From: an uncultured Tenacibaculum sp.
Lineage (GTDB): Bacteria; Bacteroidota; Bacteroidia; Flavobacteriales; Flavobacteriaceae
Assembly: GCF_947494125.1 (NCBI RefSeq)
Contig: NZ_CANLTU010000011.1
Span: 22,038-86,037 of the forward strand
DNA length: 64,000 bases
Direction: 5' to 3'
In this document: positions 46,011 through 54,380 of the stretch, piece by piece
Layout: each line of letters begins with the position of its first letter
Position numbering within the stretch: position 1 is the stretch's first letter
Made by a program: the position numbers and the translations under genes
The notes under the pieces: generated by a model
Database searches by the model: none
The model's input: the letters and a program-made list of their open reading frames with translations, nothing else
What the model was told of the DNA's origin: nothing

Positions 46011-46050
46011 AAAAAGAAGTATCCTTTCGATGGCGGATACTTCTTTTTTT
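46011..46050 (+). terminator. Strong terminator in the gene-poor region
   Basis: AAAAAGAAGTATCC and GGATACTTCTTTTT form a 14-bp stem with a ten-base loop, followed by Ts. No gene ends near it, so it should close a short RNA transcript. Confidence 0.8.
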
Positions 46051-46291
46051 ATCGCTTAATACTTCTTAGTATTTCATTTATTCCTTTACTGGCTTCTATT
46101 ACTTTCTTAAATATTTGTTAATTACTTAGGGTAAAATCAATTTAACCAGTTCTATTAATGTATTTCCCCTTAAATTAATATAAAGAAAATGCTTTATTAA
46201 AAGTATTTTTTTATTATTCATACATTCTTATTTGAAATATTTAATCAAGTTGTATATAGGGATAATCAGTTTTTAATAGTTATTGATAATT

Positions 46292-46312
46292 TGCTCCCTC
46301 GGGAGCATTTTT
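46292..46312 (+). terminator. Second terminator in the gene-poor region
   Basis: TGCTCCC-TC-GGGAGCA followed by five Ts. It again lacks an upstream gene. Confidence 0.75.
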
Positions 46313-46499
46313 CACTATAGGTTAAAAAAAAACAGTAATAATCATTCTTATTTTTCTCACGTATACGTATCAATACTAGTTTTTAAGTAACTCCTCAGTT
46401 AAAAGTCTCAATATCTAAACCTAGCAGGTACTAAAATTGATATTACAACCTCATTTACAGCGATATAAATATCTATACATTTAAATTAAATAAACACCA

Positions 46500-46866
46500 A
46501 TTATCTCTTGGCTGGTATTCTTAAATAAAAATATTGATTAAACAAAAAAACATTTGCTATACCAAAAATTAGCTCACTAATTAATCCTTGAATAATTTGT
46601 TGATTCGGTTTGCATTCTATCTATTCTCAAACATACTAATCTCCCAAATACGTGGCAAAAAAAGATAACAATTGCTACAGCAAAAGATGCTCGCATTAAC
46701 TGAGTTATTATATTATTCTTATTAAAATAATTATTCCTTAAAATGCTATAGAAGGTCCTACCTCTCTCATTTCGTTGAATATATCTTCTTTACTTTTTAG
46801 CTCAATTCTAGGGTCATCTAAATAAGATTTTACACAAAATGATTTTAGAGGCTTAATTAATATCAT
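46500..46866 (-). pseudogene. Possible decayed gene
   Basis: On the minus strand, 46866-46738 encodes 42 residues (MILIKPLKSFCVKSYLDD, then IELKSKEDIFNEMREVG), and further on, in two frames interrupted by stops, come MRASFAVAIVIFFCHVFG and QQIIQGLISELIFGIANVF. The amino-acid patterns look like real protein (one soluble part, two membrane helices), but frames do not join. I read it as a broken gene, with the alternative that only the 42-residue piece is a small gene. Confidence 0.3.
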
Positions 46867-47243
46867 TGTACCGGCATAAACCTACAAAAACCAGATAACG
46901 ATAATACTACTATGTTAATAATTTTTAATTGTTTTTAGATCATTAATATGATGCAAAAATAAAAGGAGCTGCGAAAGAGGTGTTACCATTTTTTATAGTG
47001 AACAACAGTTTATATATGATTAGTTGCTATTTTTAGTTTTAATTTAATTAAAAGCTTCAGGTTTTAGACTTTCGAGATCAACTATACATCTTTATTATAT
47101 ACAAGCTTTTAAACTTATTTATAAGTATACATGCTTTTCGTCTATACTTATCTGCATCTCATCTGACTTTTATATTTATTTATTTGTTTTTAAACTAACT
47201 TAATGATATAATTAAGTAAATTGATAAATACACAATATAAATT

Positions 47244-47459
47244 ATGATAAAGATTTATTTTTATAAAACTCACTTAGAGGAATTCAATAAAATTTCTAGT
47301 ACTTTCCAAAAACCATCTAATATTGTAATTAGTTCAACTCATTATAGCTTAAACTTAATAAAAGTTGAACTTAAAACTGATTGTAAAATAAGAGAAAACT
47401 CAATTAAAAAGTTTATTAAATTCCTCAATAATCACGCTTCCTTTAGAATAATATATTAA
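47244..47459 (+). CDS. Small unknown protein
   Basis: A 71-residue reading frame with a plausible start (TATAAATTATG), encoding a basic protein (MIKIYFYKTHLEEFNKISS, then LIKVELKTDCKIRE). It has no signal peptide or recognised motif. Its amino-acid mix is less extreme than random AT sequence, which supports it being real, but there is no further evidence. Confidence 0.4.
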   Translation: MIKIYFYKTHLEEFNKISSTFQKPSNIVISSTHYSLNLIKVELKTDCKIRENSIKKFIKFLNNHASFRIIY

Positions 47460-47759
47460 TACTATTTTAAATTTTCTTGTATTCTTTTTGTTTTACTATT
47501 CTTACTTCTTGTAAAACTGCTATGATAAATTAAACATATAAAACTTGAAATATTTCTATTCTCCAAGAATCAACTTCTAGATTTCTCATCTTTATATAAT
47601 TAACTATATAACTACATTTGAATAATCTTTATTTTATAAAAAATATTTAAATCACCTAATAAAAAAACAGTACGTGTTTTATGATATTTATCAAAACAAT
47701 AATATTATTATAATTATAATTTTGCTGAGTAATTAATAATAATTTAATCCCTCATTAAA
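47460..47759. other. AT-rich spacer before the PilJ-like gene
   Basis: About 300 bases; I see no gene or hairpin. The stretch TATTATAATTATAATTTTG (47705-47723) ends in TAATTTTG, a match to the TAnnTTTG -7 box for the 47760 gene. Confidence 0.45.
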
Positions 47760-48536
47760 ATGAAAAAACTTATAATAATCTTGTGTTTATCTTTTATACA
47801 AGCTTCTTTTTCTCAGTATAAAAATTTAAATCAAGCTATTAATGATGCTGGTAAACAACGAATGTTGTCTCAAAAAATGGCTAAATCATACCTTATGATT
47901 GCCTCTGATTTACAAATAGATAAATATCAAGCTGAATTAGATCAGGATATGGCAATGTTTGCTGAATCTCTTCAGAAACTAACTACTTATTTTAAAGATA
48001 ACGAAGCAATTCAAAAAGAGATTAATAAAATAGATCGTTTTTGGCTTCAATTTAGAGAAATTGCTAGTTCTCAAATGTACGATAAGGGTAGGTGTAACTC
48101 TATAATCCGTAGAGCAAACCTATTACTTAGAGCTACGCAAGATGTGGTTAGTTCTATAGCAAAAAAAGAAAAGACTAAAATAGGAGATATTGTTAATAAA
48201 TCAGGATCTCTTAGAATGCTTTCTCAAAAACTAACTATGTATTATATAGCTTCACATTTAAAACTAAACTCAATAAATATTACTAAAATTACTGAAGATT
48301 TTGACAAGACTAGTATACTCTTAGATCAACGATTAACCAGCTTAAGATCTCTAAAAGAAATTAATACAGAAGAAATTAATTCTAAATTAAAAAGAGCTGC
48401 TGCAGATTGGAGTTTTATTAAAAGAAAATTAAGTATGAATAATTCATCTTCTCCCGCTACTATTGCTGTAACTTTAAATAACTTCATGCTTCAAATGGAT
48501 AAAATAACAAGTTTATATTCAAAAATAACCTCTTAG
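47760..48536 (+). CDS. Exported protein with two PilJ-type (nitrate-sensor-like) domains
   Basis: A 258-residue protein with a signal peptide (cleaved near SFSQYK). It has two copies of the P-box-like motif: AGKQRMLSQKMAKSY (residues about 31-45) and SGSLRMLSQKLTMYY (about 154-169), which mark the type IV pili chemotaxis-transducer N-terminal domain (PilJ) and resemble the ligand-binding P box of NarX/NarQ. Unlike transducers it has no membrane helix or signalling domain after the sensor, so it is a stand-alone periplasmic binding protein. It is monocistronic and followed by a strong terminator. Confidence 0.8.
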   Translation: MKKLIIILCLSFIQASFSQYKNLNQAINDAGKQRMLSQKMAKSYLMIASDLQIDKYQAELDQDMAMFAESLQKLTTYFKDNEAIQKEINKIDRFWLQFREIASSQMYDKGRCNSIIRRANLLLRATQDVVSSIAKKEKTKIGDIVNKSGSLRMLSQKLTMYYIASHLKLNSINITKITEDFDKTSILLDQRLTSLRSLKEINTEEINSKLKRAAADWSFIKRKLSMNNSSSPATIAVTLNNFMLQMDKITSLYSKITS

Positions 48537-48550
48537 TATATTATATAATT

Positions 48551-48596
48551 AAAAGGGGATTACCTTAAAAGTGATTTTTAGGTAATCTCCTTTTCG
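48551..48596 (+). terminator. Terminator after the PilJ-like gene
   Basis: AAAAGGGGATTACCT pairs with AGGTAATCTCCTTTT over 15 bp (one G-U). Confidence 0.85.
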
Positions 48597-48758
48597 ATTT
48601 AATTTTTAATTGATTCAAAATAACTATTATTTCTTTATTAGGGTAGTTTTTATTCTCTTACTTCTCCGAATACACTTTTCATTACCTTATACCTTAATAT
48701 TAATTATTTTTCACTCTAATTGAACAAAAAGATGTCTATTATTTTTTGTATTTATTAG

Positions 48759-48835
48759 ACAATGAGGTAATGATTATTTTTTAATTCTTTTACCTGATTA
48801 AATAAACTTCTGGAGTTTTTTTATTCTTCAATTCA
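48759..48835 (+). ncRNA. Multicopy structured RNA candidate, copy C (partial)
   Basis: ACAATGAGG followed by TTTTTAATTC, TTTACCTGATTAAATAAACTTCTGGAG matches the first half of the elements at 45638 and 62690 (a long match, broken here to short segments), but the complementary CCTCATTG end is missing. It is preceded by a similar AT-rich upstream region with a TTG (48719) and may be a decayed copy or a leader of the small gene at 48942. Confidence 0.35.
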
Positions 48836-48941
48836 ATTAATCGATAGTTTTCTTTATTTAAACTAAACTTTTTAGCCTTCTATCTAATGATTTTCTTATC
48901 AATTAGTAATTCAAACTATTTTAGTATAAAAATTTAACATC

Positions 48942-49106
48942 ATGAAAGCTCAACCAACTTTAGTAAGACTTATCAAAACATATGGAAACAAATATGATCT
49001 TAAATTCCCTGAATTAGAACTTGAAATAACCGTAGGTCAAAATATTTATACAAAAATGTCTAATACTCCAAATCATTATAAATTTCTTGTCTATCCTTAT
49101 AATTAA
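48942..49106 (+). CDS. Small unknown protein, member of a two-copy family
   Basis: A 54-residue frame beginning MKAQPTLVRLIKTYGNKYD and continuing with LKFPELELEITVG. It is similar along its length to the 50-residue product at 61189 (MKKSAPVIVQVLKTDG, KFSYLKVPITVN). A box TATTTTAG lies about 30 bases before the start. No signal peptide or known motif. The presence of a paralogue 12 kb away with a similar upstream region supports a real gene. Confidence 0.5.
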   Translation: MKAQPTLVRLIKTYGNKYDLKFPELELEITVGQNIYTKMSNTPNHYKFLVYPYN

Positions 49107-49349
49107 AAAGCTATTGTTTTGCTATTTAATTTTCTATAAATAACACTTCCTTAGGCTATAAAATAGCCAAGAAAACATACCTTCCCATTTATTTCAAGCT
49201 TATCATAAACTTATTTTAGTTTTTAATAAAACTAGGAACTACATTTCTTTTTAATGTTCTTTTTACGGTTTTACCTTACTTTTTTTATGGTTTTTAAGCT
49301 TCATTTTATTTCTTAACTAATTAAATTTGAAAAACTTAAAAAACTAATC

Positions 49350-49508
49350 ATGCTTAAAAACATTTCAAATTTTGGTTCAGTATTAAATAAATCCGATCAA
49401 AAATCTATTATAGGAGGTTTTGGTAATTCTGCCTGCCCTTGGGGTAAATGTCGTAACAAATTTGGCAGATGCTCAATCATAGAATGCCAACGTCAAGAAG
49501 AACTATAA
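49350..49508 (+). CDS. Double-glycine-leader, bacteriocin-like peptide precursor
   Basis: A 52-residue peptide: MLKNISNFGSVLNKSDQKSI then IGG, a leader ending in Gly22-Gly23 typical of peptides processed by C39-protease ABC exporters, followed by a 29-residue core with four cysteines (Cys29, Cys34, Cys41, Cys46) spaced x4, x6, x4. Flavobacterial precursors with this LKNIS...LNKxxQKxIxGG type of leader are known as bacteriocin-like or pheromone-like peptides. A TAAATTTG box lies about 20 bases upstream and a perfect 19-bp terminator follows. No exporter or modifying enzyme is in the window. Confidence 0.72.
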   Translation: MLKNISNFGSVLNKSDQKSIIGGFGNSACPWGKCRNKFGRCSIIECQRQEEL

Positions 49509-49525
49509 ACAACCTAATTATATAA

Positions 49526-49577
49526 AGATAAAACTGTTTGTTTCTATTTAAGAAACAAACAGTTTTATCTTTTTTAG
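49526..49577 (+). terminator. Terminator of the peptide gene
   Basis: A perfect 19-bp stem (AGATAAAACTGTTTGTTTC and its complement) with a seven-base loop, followed by six Ts; one of the strongest terminators in the window. Confidence 0.9.
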
Positions 49578-49644
49578 AATCCCTTTCTTAATTACAGATT
49601 AATTAACCTTCATTTTACGGTTTTCCCTCCATTTTTTCAATTTT

Positions 49645-49729
49645 AGTGTCATATTTTCGCCAAATATGTGTTATGGGGATGACACACTGTAATAATTAAT
49701 AAGGGAGTTCAGAAATGAGCTCCTTTTTT
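49645..49729 (+). ncRNA. Candidate small RNA with its own terminator
   Basis: GTGTCAT (49646) pairs with ATGACAC (49679), enclosing TTTTCGCCAAATATG; then a terminator GGAGTTC/GAGCTCC plus six Ts. No open frame. The sequence TTTTACGGTTTTNCCTNC just upstream is also found at 49257, before the peptide gene, suggesting a related promoter. Confidence 0.4.
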
Positions 49730-49832
49730 GAAGCTTTTTAGCATAAAAAAATCAGCACCTGCTAAATGCTGACCTTAATAAACTTTATTCATTATTTACT
49801 AATATAGAAACAGGTTTCTATCTATAAAAATT

Positions 49833-50195
49833 CTATTTATTATATATTTTTTTTAAGTAAATATATGATACTATAAGTAACACCAGTGGAATTACTGCTC
49901 CAAAAGCACCTCCATCTTTAGCATATAAATGAGCAATTATTGCCAAAACTAAATCAATTGCAAACCCAAAATAAGCTAAATATTTAAGCAATGAACTTTT
50001 AAGAAACCAAATTGTAATTATTCCTAATATTTTCAAAATTGCTAAAGGATATATTATCTCAGTAGGTACTCCTAAACTAATAAACATTTCTCTTACCATC
50101 TCATGTTTAACGAAATACATTATAGCTCCCATAAGTATCATTAAACTAAATAAACCTGTAGTTACTTTATAAATTATTATATCTCTTTTATTCAT
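49833..50195 (-). CDS. DoxX-like small membrane protein
   Basis: A 120-residue protein with four predicted membrane helices, of the DoxX-like type (KVTTGLFSLMILMGAIMYF at the start, PLAILKILGIITIWF, LVLAIIAHL, IPLVLLIVSYIYL). Such proteins are often next to, and controlled by, HxlR or other small regulators, as here: the HxlR gene is divergent 99 bp away. Function is uncertain (redox-related membrane protein by family). Confidence 0.8.
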   Translation of the reverse strand: MNKRDIIIYKVTTGLFSLMILMGAIMYFVKHEMVREMFISLGVPTEIIYPLAILKILGIITIWFLKSSLLKYLAYFGFAIDLVLAIIAHLYAKDGGAFGAVIPLVLLIVSYIYLKKIYNK

Positions 50196-50294
50196 TTTAA
50201 ATTTTAATTATGATTTATTTGGCAAACATAACTGGAATGATTTACTTTGGGAAGTAACTATATAAAATATACTAGTATACAAAAGGATAGTATT

Positions 50295-50690
50295 ATGGAA
50301 GATAAGGATGTACAAAAAATAAAGGTTCCGCTTAAAGAACACTTTGGAAATTACATGGTACCTGTTAGAGATGCTCTTGAAGTTTTTAGTGGTAAATGGA
50401 AAATACCTATTATTACTGCACTAAGTTTTTACGAAACATGTGGTTTTAAAGAACTCGAAAGAATTATTGAAGGCATTACTCCTAAAATGCTATCTAAAGA
50501 ATTAAAATACCTCGAAACAAATTTATTAATTACAAGAAAAGTAGAAAATACGCGCCCTGTAACTGTGACTTATAGTATTACAGAATATGGAAAAACATGT
50601 AGTACTGTTATGACTGAACTTTATCGTTGGGGAGTAGAACATCGGAAAAAAGTATTTAATATTGAAGGGCAAACTTGGGATAAATGTTAA
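50295..50690 (+). CDS. HxlR-family transcription regulator
   Basis: From ATG 50295 the protein has 131 residues; an earlier ATG at 50247 would lie in the likely promoter region. The winged helix shows the HxlR pattern: VRDALEVFSGKWKIPIITAL, FKELERIIEGITPKMLSKELKYLE, and RPVTVTYSITEYGK (split across its family positions). HxlR proteins often sense aldehydes or quinones and regulate the divergent gene, so it probably controls the DoxX-like gene. No Cys at the very N-terminus, where many HxlR sensors have one. Confidence 0.87.
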   Translation: MEDKDVQKIKVPLKEHFGNYMVPVRDALEVFSGKWKIPIITALSFYETCGFKELERIIEGITPKMLSKELKYLETNLLITRKVENTRPVTVTYSITEYGKTCSTVMTELYRWGVEHRKKVFNIEGQTWDKC

Positions 50691-50981
50691 ACTACTCATA
50701 ACATTAAAATCATTGAATATTTATTTCCTAAACCTATACAAGAACTAGTTACTCCTTAACAAAATCTAATTACGTTTATCTCTTCTAAATTAGCACAAAC
50801 ATATTTATATACATAGAGCCTGTATTATTTTACATGCAACAATTTTTCACAAACATTTTCAGTTTTAAAAGCTGAAAAACATACTCTTTATAACGAATTC
50901 TAATTTATTCCAAACGAATTCTAATTAACTTCAAATTACATTACACTTCTCTACTAAATTTGATCATATAAAATAACAATT

Positions 50982-51197
50982 ATGTGGTCTAACAACAACT
51001 ATTCGTCAATAATAAAAATGTATTTGAACAAATACAACAGCTTAAAATTACAGGTAAATAACGATGGTATTATTGCTTCAATAGAAAAACAAGAAAATGG
51101 TCGATGGATTAATGACAGAAATTTACCTAATATTTTAAATAAGCTTTCAAACGAATTTCATTTAGAAAAAAATGTAACCATCATATTACAACAGTAA
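50982..51197 (+). CDS. Small unknown protein
   Basis: A 71-residue soluble protein (MWSNNNYSSIIKMYLNKYN, then VNNDGIIASIEKQENGRW). It ends 29 bp before the lipoprotein gene at 51227 and may be in one operon with it. No motif recognised. Confidence 0.5.
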   Translation: MWSNNNYSSIIKMYLNKYNSLKLQVNNDGIIASIEKQENGRWINDRNLPNILNKLSNEFHLEKNVTIILQQ

Positions 51198-51226
51198 CAA
51201 TATATATTAACTTAAAATTAAAACCT

Positions 51227-52312
51227 ATGAAACAAAACATTTTTAAAGTAGGAACAGTAATAGGATTACTACTACTTATGGGATTTTTCACTAGTTGTGA
51301 AGAAAAAAAAGCAAATACGAAACAAGAGTTGGGAAACATTGCTAAAAAAGAAGAAACAGTAAACAAAGTTTATAAAACTCCTAGAAAACCTATTGTATTT
51401 ATTACTGGTTATGATAAAACCAAAAATAAATTTTACGATAATGCTAGAACTTATTTTAAAGAAAAAAAATATCAAATTGTAAATGAAGCTTATTCTTTAG
51501 AAGAAATTATAACTTGGATGAACACTAATGTTACAGAAAACCCTTATGGAGAAATTCATATTGTAAACTATAACAATCCTTTAAAAGGTTTAAGTCTTGA
51601 AACTACTGTAAATGGAGAAAAAATTACCACTACAACTTTACAAAAAGCAATAGACAAAAATAGTTTACCTAAAGTAAAAAAAGGGATTAATACAAATAGC
51701 AAAATAGTATTTCATTCTAATGGAATTGGTAATAATCAAGAACTTTTAAACACTTTAAAATTATCATTTAAAGCTGAGGAAATGCCACAAGTATTAGCTT
51801 CTCCCTACTTTAATGTTTTTGGTGGTGAGTTTACAAATCATTTTTTAGCAAAACCTTATTATGTATTTTATCCAACAGCACATTCACCAGGAAAGATAGA
51901 TTTGTCTAAAGAAATTGCAAAGAAATATCCACAGGAAAGAGATATCGATTGGTTTAGTGCTTTAACTAACGAAAGAGAACGTTATATAGGTGAAGCATAC
52001 ACAAAACAATTTAGCATTCCTATTGAGTGGGAATTAGACTATGAAAATTCTGATGACGATATTCCAACATTTGTTATGCAAGAAGAGTTAATGGATTTTA
52101 TAGCTAACGATTTAGATTTAATATCTGATGTTAAAGACTTAAATATTCCAGTTGAAAAATTTAGATGGACTTATACCATTAAAAATAATAAGCTAATTAT
52201 AAAAGGAAAAACTTCTGTTTTATGTGTATTAAAACCATTAACAAAACCTTATGGAGATTTAGAACATATAAAACCAGATACAAGCAACAAACGTTTATAC
52301 GCTATGAAATAA
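51227..52312 (+). CDS. Unknown lipoprotein
   Basis: A 361-residue protein with a lipoprotein signal peptide (GFFTSCEEKK, lipidated Cys24) and an alternating alpha/beta middle part (KPIVFITGYDKTKNKF, YGEIHIVNYNNP, SKIVFHSNGIGNNQEL). The pattern around the HSNG and FYPTAHSPG suggests a Rossmann-like or caspase-like fold, but no family is recognised. It lies before the LytS-type kinase operon, separated by a terminator that overlaps that operon's promoter. Confidence 0.7.
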   Translation: MKQNIFKVGTVIGLLLLMGFFTSCEEKKANTKQELGNIAKKEETVNKVYKTPRKPIVFITGYDKTKNKFYDNARTYFKEKKYQIVNEAYSLEEIITWMNTNVTENPYGEIHIVNYNNPLKGLSLETTVNGEKITTTTLQKAIDKNSLPKVKKGINTNSKIVFHSNGIGNNQELLNTLKLSFKAEEMPQVLASPYFNVFGGEFTNHFLAKPYYVFYPTAHSPGKIDLSKEIAKKYPQERDIDWFSALTNERERYIGEAYTKQFSIPIEWELDYENSDDDIPTFVMQEELMDFIANDLDLISDVKDLNIPVEKFRWTYTIKNNKLIIKGKTSVLCVLKPLTKPYGDLEHIKPDTSNKRLYAMK

Positions 52313-52335
52313 TGGAATGTTGTTTGATAATTACA

Positions 52336-52370
52336 AAAAGTAACTGTTTAATTTGGGCAGTTACTTTTTT
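52336..52370 (+). terminator. Terminator after the lipoprotein gene
   Basis: AAAAAGTAACTG and CAGTTACTTTTT pair with a loop of 11 bases. The -33 element of the next promoter lies inside the loop. Confidence 0.8.
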
Positions 52371-52382
52371 ACTGTAAGTTTG
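52353..52382 (+). promoter_or_regulatory. Promoter of the LytS/LytTR operon, likely leaderless
   Basis: TTG (52353-52355), 19 bp, then TAAGTTTG (52375-52382): a perfect Bacteroidota promoter. The start codon of the kinase begins six bases after the box, so transcription probably starts at or next to the ATG. Confidence 0.7.
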
Positions 52383-52387
52383 TTTCT

Positions 52388-54379
52388 ATGAAGTATTATA
52401 AATTAACACTTTTTATTCTTTTTTCTGTAATAGCAACTAAGCTAGTTGCTCAACTAAACCCTCCTGAAAACTATACTTTAAATGATGGTTTACCTAGTTT
52501 AAAAATTACAGACATTACACAAGATAATATTGGTTATTTATGGTTTGCTACTCATAAAGGACTTTTGCGTTTTGACGGTACAGACTTTACAAATCTTACT
52601 ACAAAAAACAATTTAATATCTAACAAAACAAGAGTACTTCTAAAAGAAAATAACACGCTCTTAATTGGAACAGACAAAGGTTTAAGCATTAAGGTTTATA
52701 ATAAATTTATAAACTTTGAAGAAAAAAAAATCAATTGTATTTTAAAAACCTCAAAACATACTTTTTTAGGTACCAATAAAGGAATTTTAAGAGTTCGTGA
52801 AGATTTCTTATCTCCTATTCGAACTAACTTTCAGATAGACTTAAATAGTATTAATGATTTAGAATTTGACGGTAAGTTTTACTGGATTGCTACTAACAAA
52901 GCTTTATGGAAACTTGATAAACTGATAAACCCTACTATTTTAAAAAGAATTGACTTAGATAATTACACTTCAGTACTTATTAACAATCAAAACTGTATTG
53001 CAACTACATATAATAATGGTGTAAAACTTATAAAAAATAATATAGCTCAATCTATTACCAGTTCTCCTAAAAAAATAAGTGATATTGTAAAAATAAATGA
53101 TGAGTTATGGATTGTTTCAAAAGACGAGGGAATTGAGGTACTTGACAAAAACTTTGCTTTTATAAAACGTGTTAATAAGTACAACACCTTAAAAACAAAT
53201 CAGATAAACACAGTTTATCAAGATTCACAAAAAAACATATGGATTGCCACTAATAATCGTGGTATTTATAAATTAAACGGAAAGAATAAAGTTACAAAAA
53301 AACCAAAAATAGCTTTTCAAAACATAGACATTGTATACCAATCTTTAGATAGTATAAACATAAATAAGTACACAAAAATACTTCAGTTAAAACCAAATCA
53401 AAATCATATATCATTTACTTACAAAACTGTTGATATTAATGCTCCTAAAGAAGTTAAATATCGTTATAAATTAAACAATAAATTCAGTCCTTGGACCTCA
53501 AGTAACTCAATAAACTTGGCTAATTTAAGTGCTGGGAATTATACTTTTTCTGCACAATCGAAAATTAACAATTTAGAAAGCAGTTCTATAAAATTTCATT
53601 TTTTTATAGATAAACCTTTATATCAAAAAAGCTGGTTTCAACAAGTAAGTATCGGAATACTAATTTTACTATTATCTAGTATTCTTTATATATATATTAA
53701 AAAAATAAAGGCTAAAAATAGGGCTAAAGTTGAAAAGTTGGAAATGAAGTACCACCTATTATCGCTAGAGCAGAAAGCATTACAATTACAAATGAACCCT
53801 CATTTTGTTTTTAACGTATTAAATGGAATCAAAGCTCTAGGGAACTCTGGTAAATCAACTGAATTAAATAGTACTATAAGTAAATTTGCAACGCTTTTAC
53901 GTGGAGTTTTACACAATTCAAGACAAGAAGAAATAAGTTTAAAAGAAGAAATCTCTATTTTAAAAAATTATATAGAATTAGAGCAGCAAATGAGCCCTAA
54001 CCCGTTTGAATACATTATTAATACAGAGTTAGATTTTGATGCTGAAGAAGTTTTAATTCCACCTATGCTTATTCAACCTTTTATAGAAAATAGTATAAAG
54101 CATGGGATTAAAACCATTAAAAATGGAATCATTACACTACATTTTTCTACAAAAAAAGAATTTCTCCTTTGTAGTATTGAAGACAATGGTATTGGAATAC
54201 AACAATCTAAAAAAAGTAAGAAAACTACGAATCATAAATCAATCGCTATAAAAGTTACAGAAGAACGTATAAAAACTTTATCTAAAAAAAGTAAATTTGT
54301 CGTTAAAGAAATTGTAGAAAATAAATTAGTAACTGGTACTAAAGTATTTTTTAAAATACCTTTAAAAATGGACTTTTAA
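52388..54379 (+). CDS. Beta-propeller sensor histidine kinase (LytS-type)
   Basis: A 663-residue protein with a signal peptide, a periplasmic region of two-component-propeller repeats (DNIGYLWFATHKGLLRFDG, QKNIWIATNNRGIYKLNG), a Y_Y_Y-type beta domain (about residues 320-400), one membrane helix (about 418-438), a short coiled coil and a His_kinase domain: LQLQMNPHFVFNVLNGI with the phosphorylated His. The ATPase N box is IENSIKHGI and the G box DNGIGI. This is the LytS-like HPK family. The response regulator follows two bases after its stop. Confidence 0.92.
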   Translation: MKYYKLTLFILFSVIATKLVAQLNPPENYTLNDGLPSLKITDITQDNIGYLWFATHKGLLRFDGTDFTNLTTKNNLISNKTRVLLKENNTLLIGTDKGLSIKVYNKFINFEEKKINCILKTSKHTFLGTNKGILRVREDFLSPIRTNFQIDLNSINDLEFDGKFYWIATNKALWKLDKLINPTILKRIDLDNYTSVLINNQNCIATTYNNGVKLIKNNIAQSITSSPKKISDIVKINDELWIVSKDEGIEVLDKNFAFIKRVNKYNTLKTNQINTVYQDSQKNIWIATNNRGIYKLNGKNKVTKKPKIAFQNIDIVYQSLDSININKYTKILQLKPNQNHISFTYKTVDINAPKEVKYRYKLNNKFSPWTSSNSINLANLSAGNYTFSAQSKINNLESSSIKFHFFIDKPLYQKSWFQQVSIGILILLLSSILYIYIKKIKAKNRAKVEKLEMKYHLLSLEQKALQLQMNPHFVFNVLNGIKALGNSGKSTELNSTISKFATLLRGVLHNSRQEEISLKEEISILKNYIELEQQMSPNPFEYIINTELDFDAEEVLIPPMLIQPFIENSIKHGIKTIKNGIITLHFSTKKEFLLCSIEDNGIGIQQSKKSKKTTNHKSIAIKVTEERIKTLSKKSKFVVKEIVENKLVTGTKVFFKIPLKMDF

Positions 54380-54380
54380 C

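Larger units (their letters stand above)
45511..47243. other. 1.7-kb gene-poor region with structured RNA candidates
   Basis: No long gene is present. Within it are the multicopy RNA candidate at 45638-45853, two terminator hairpins (46011-46050 and 46292-46312), and a possible gene remnant on the minus strand (46500-46866). The rest is AT-rich and unassigned. The number of terminators implies that short RNAs are made here. Confidence 0.55.
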
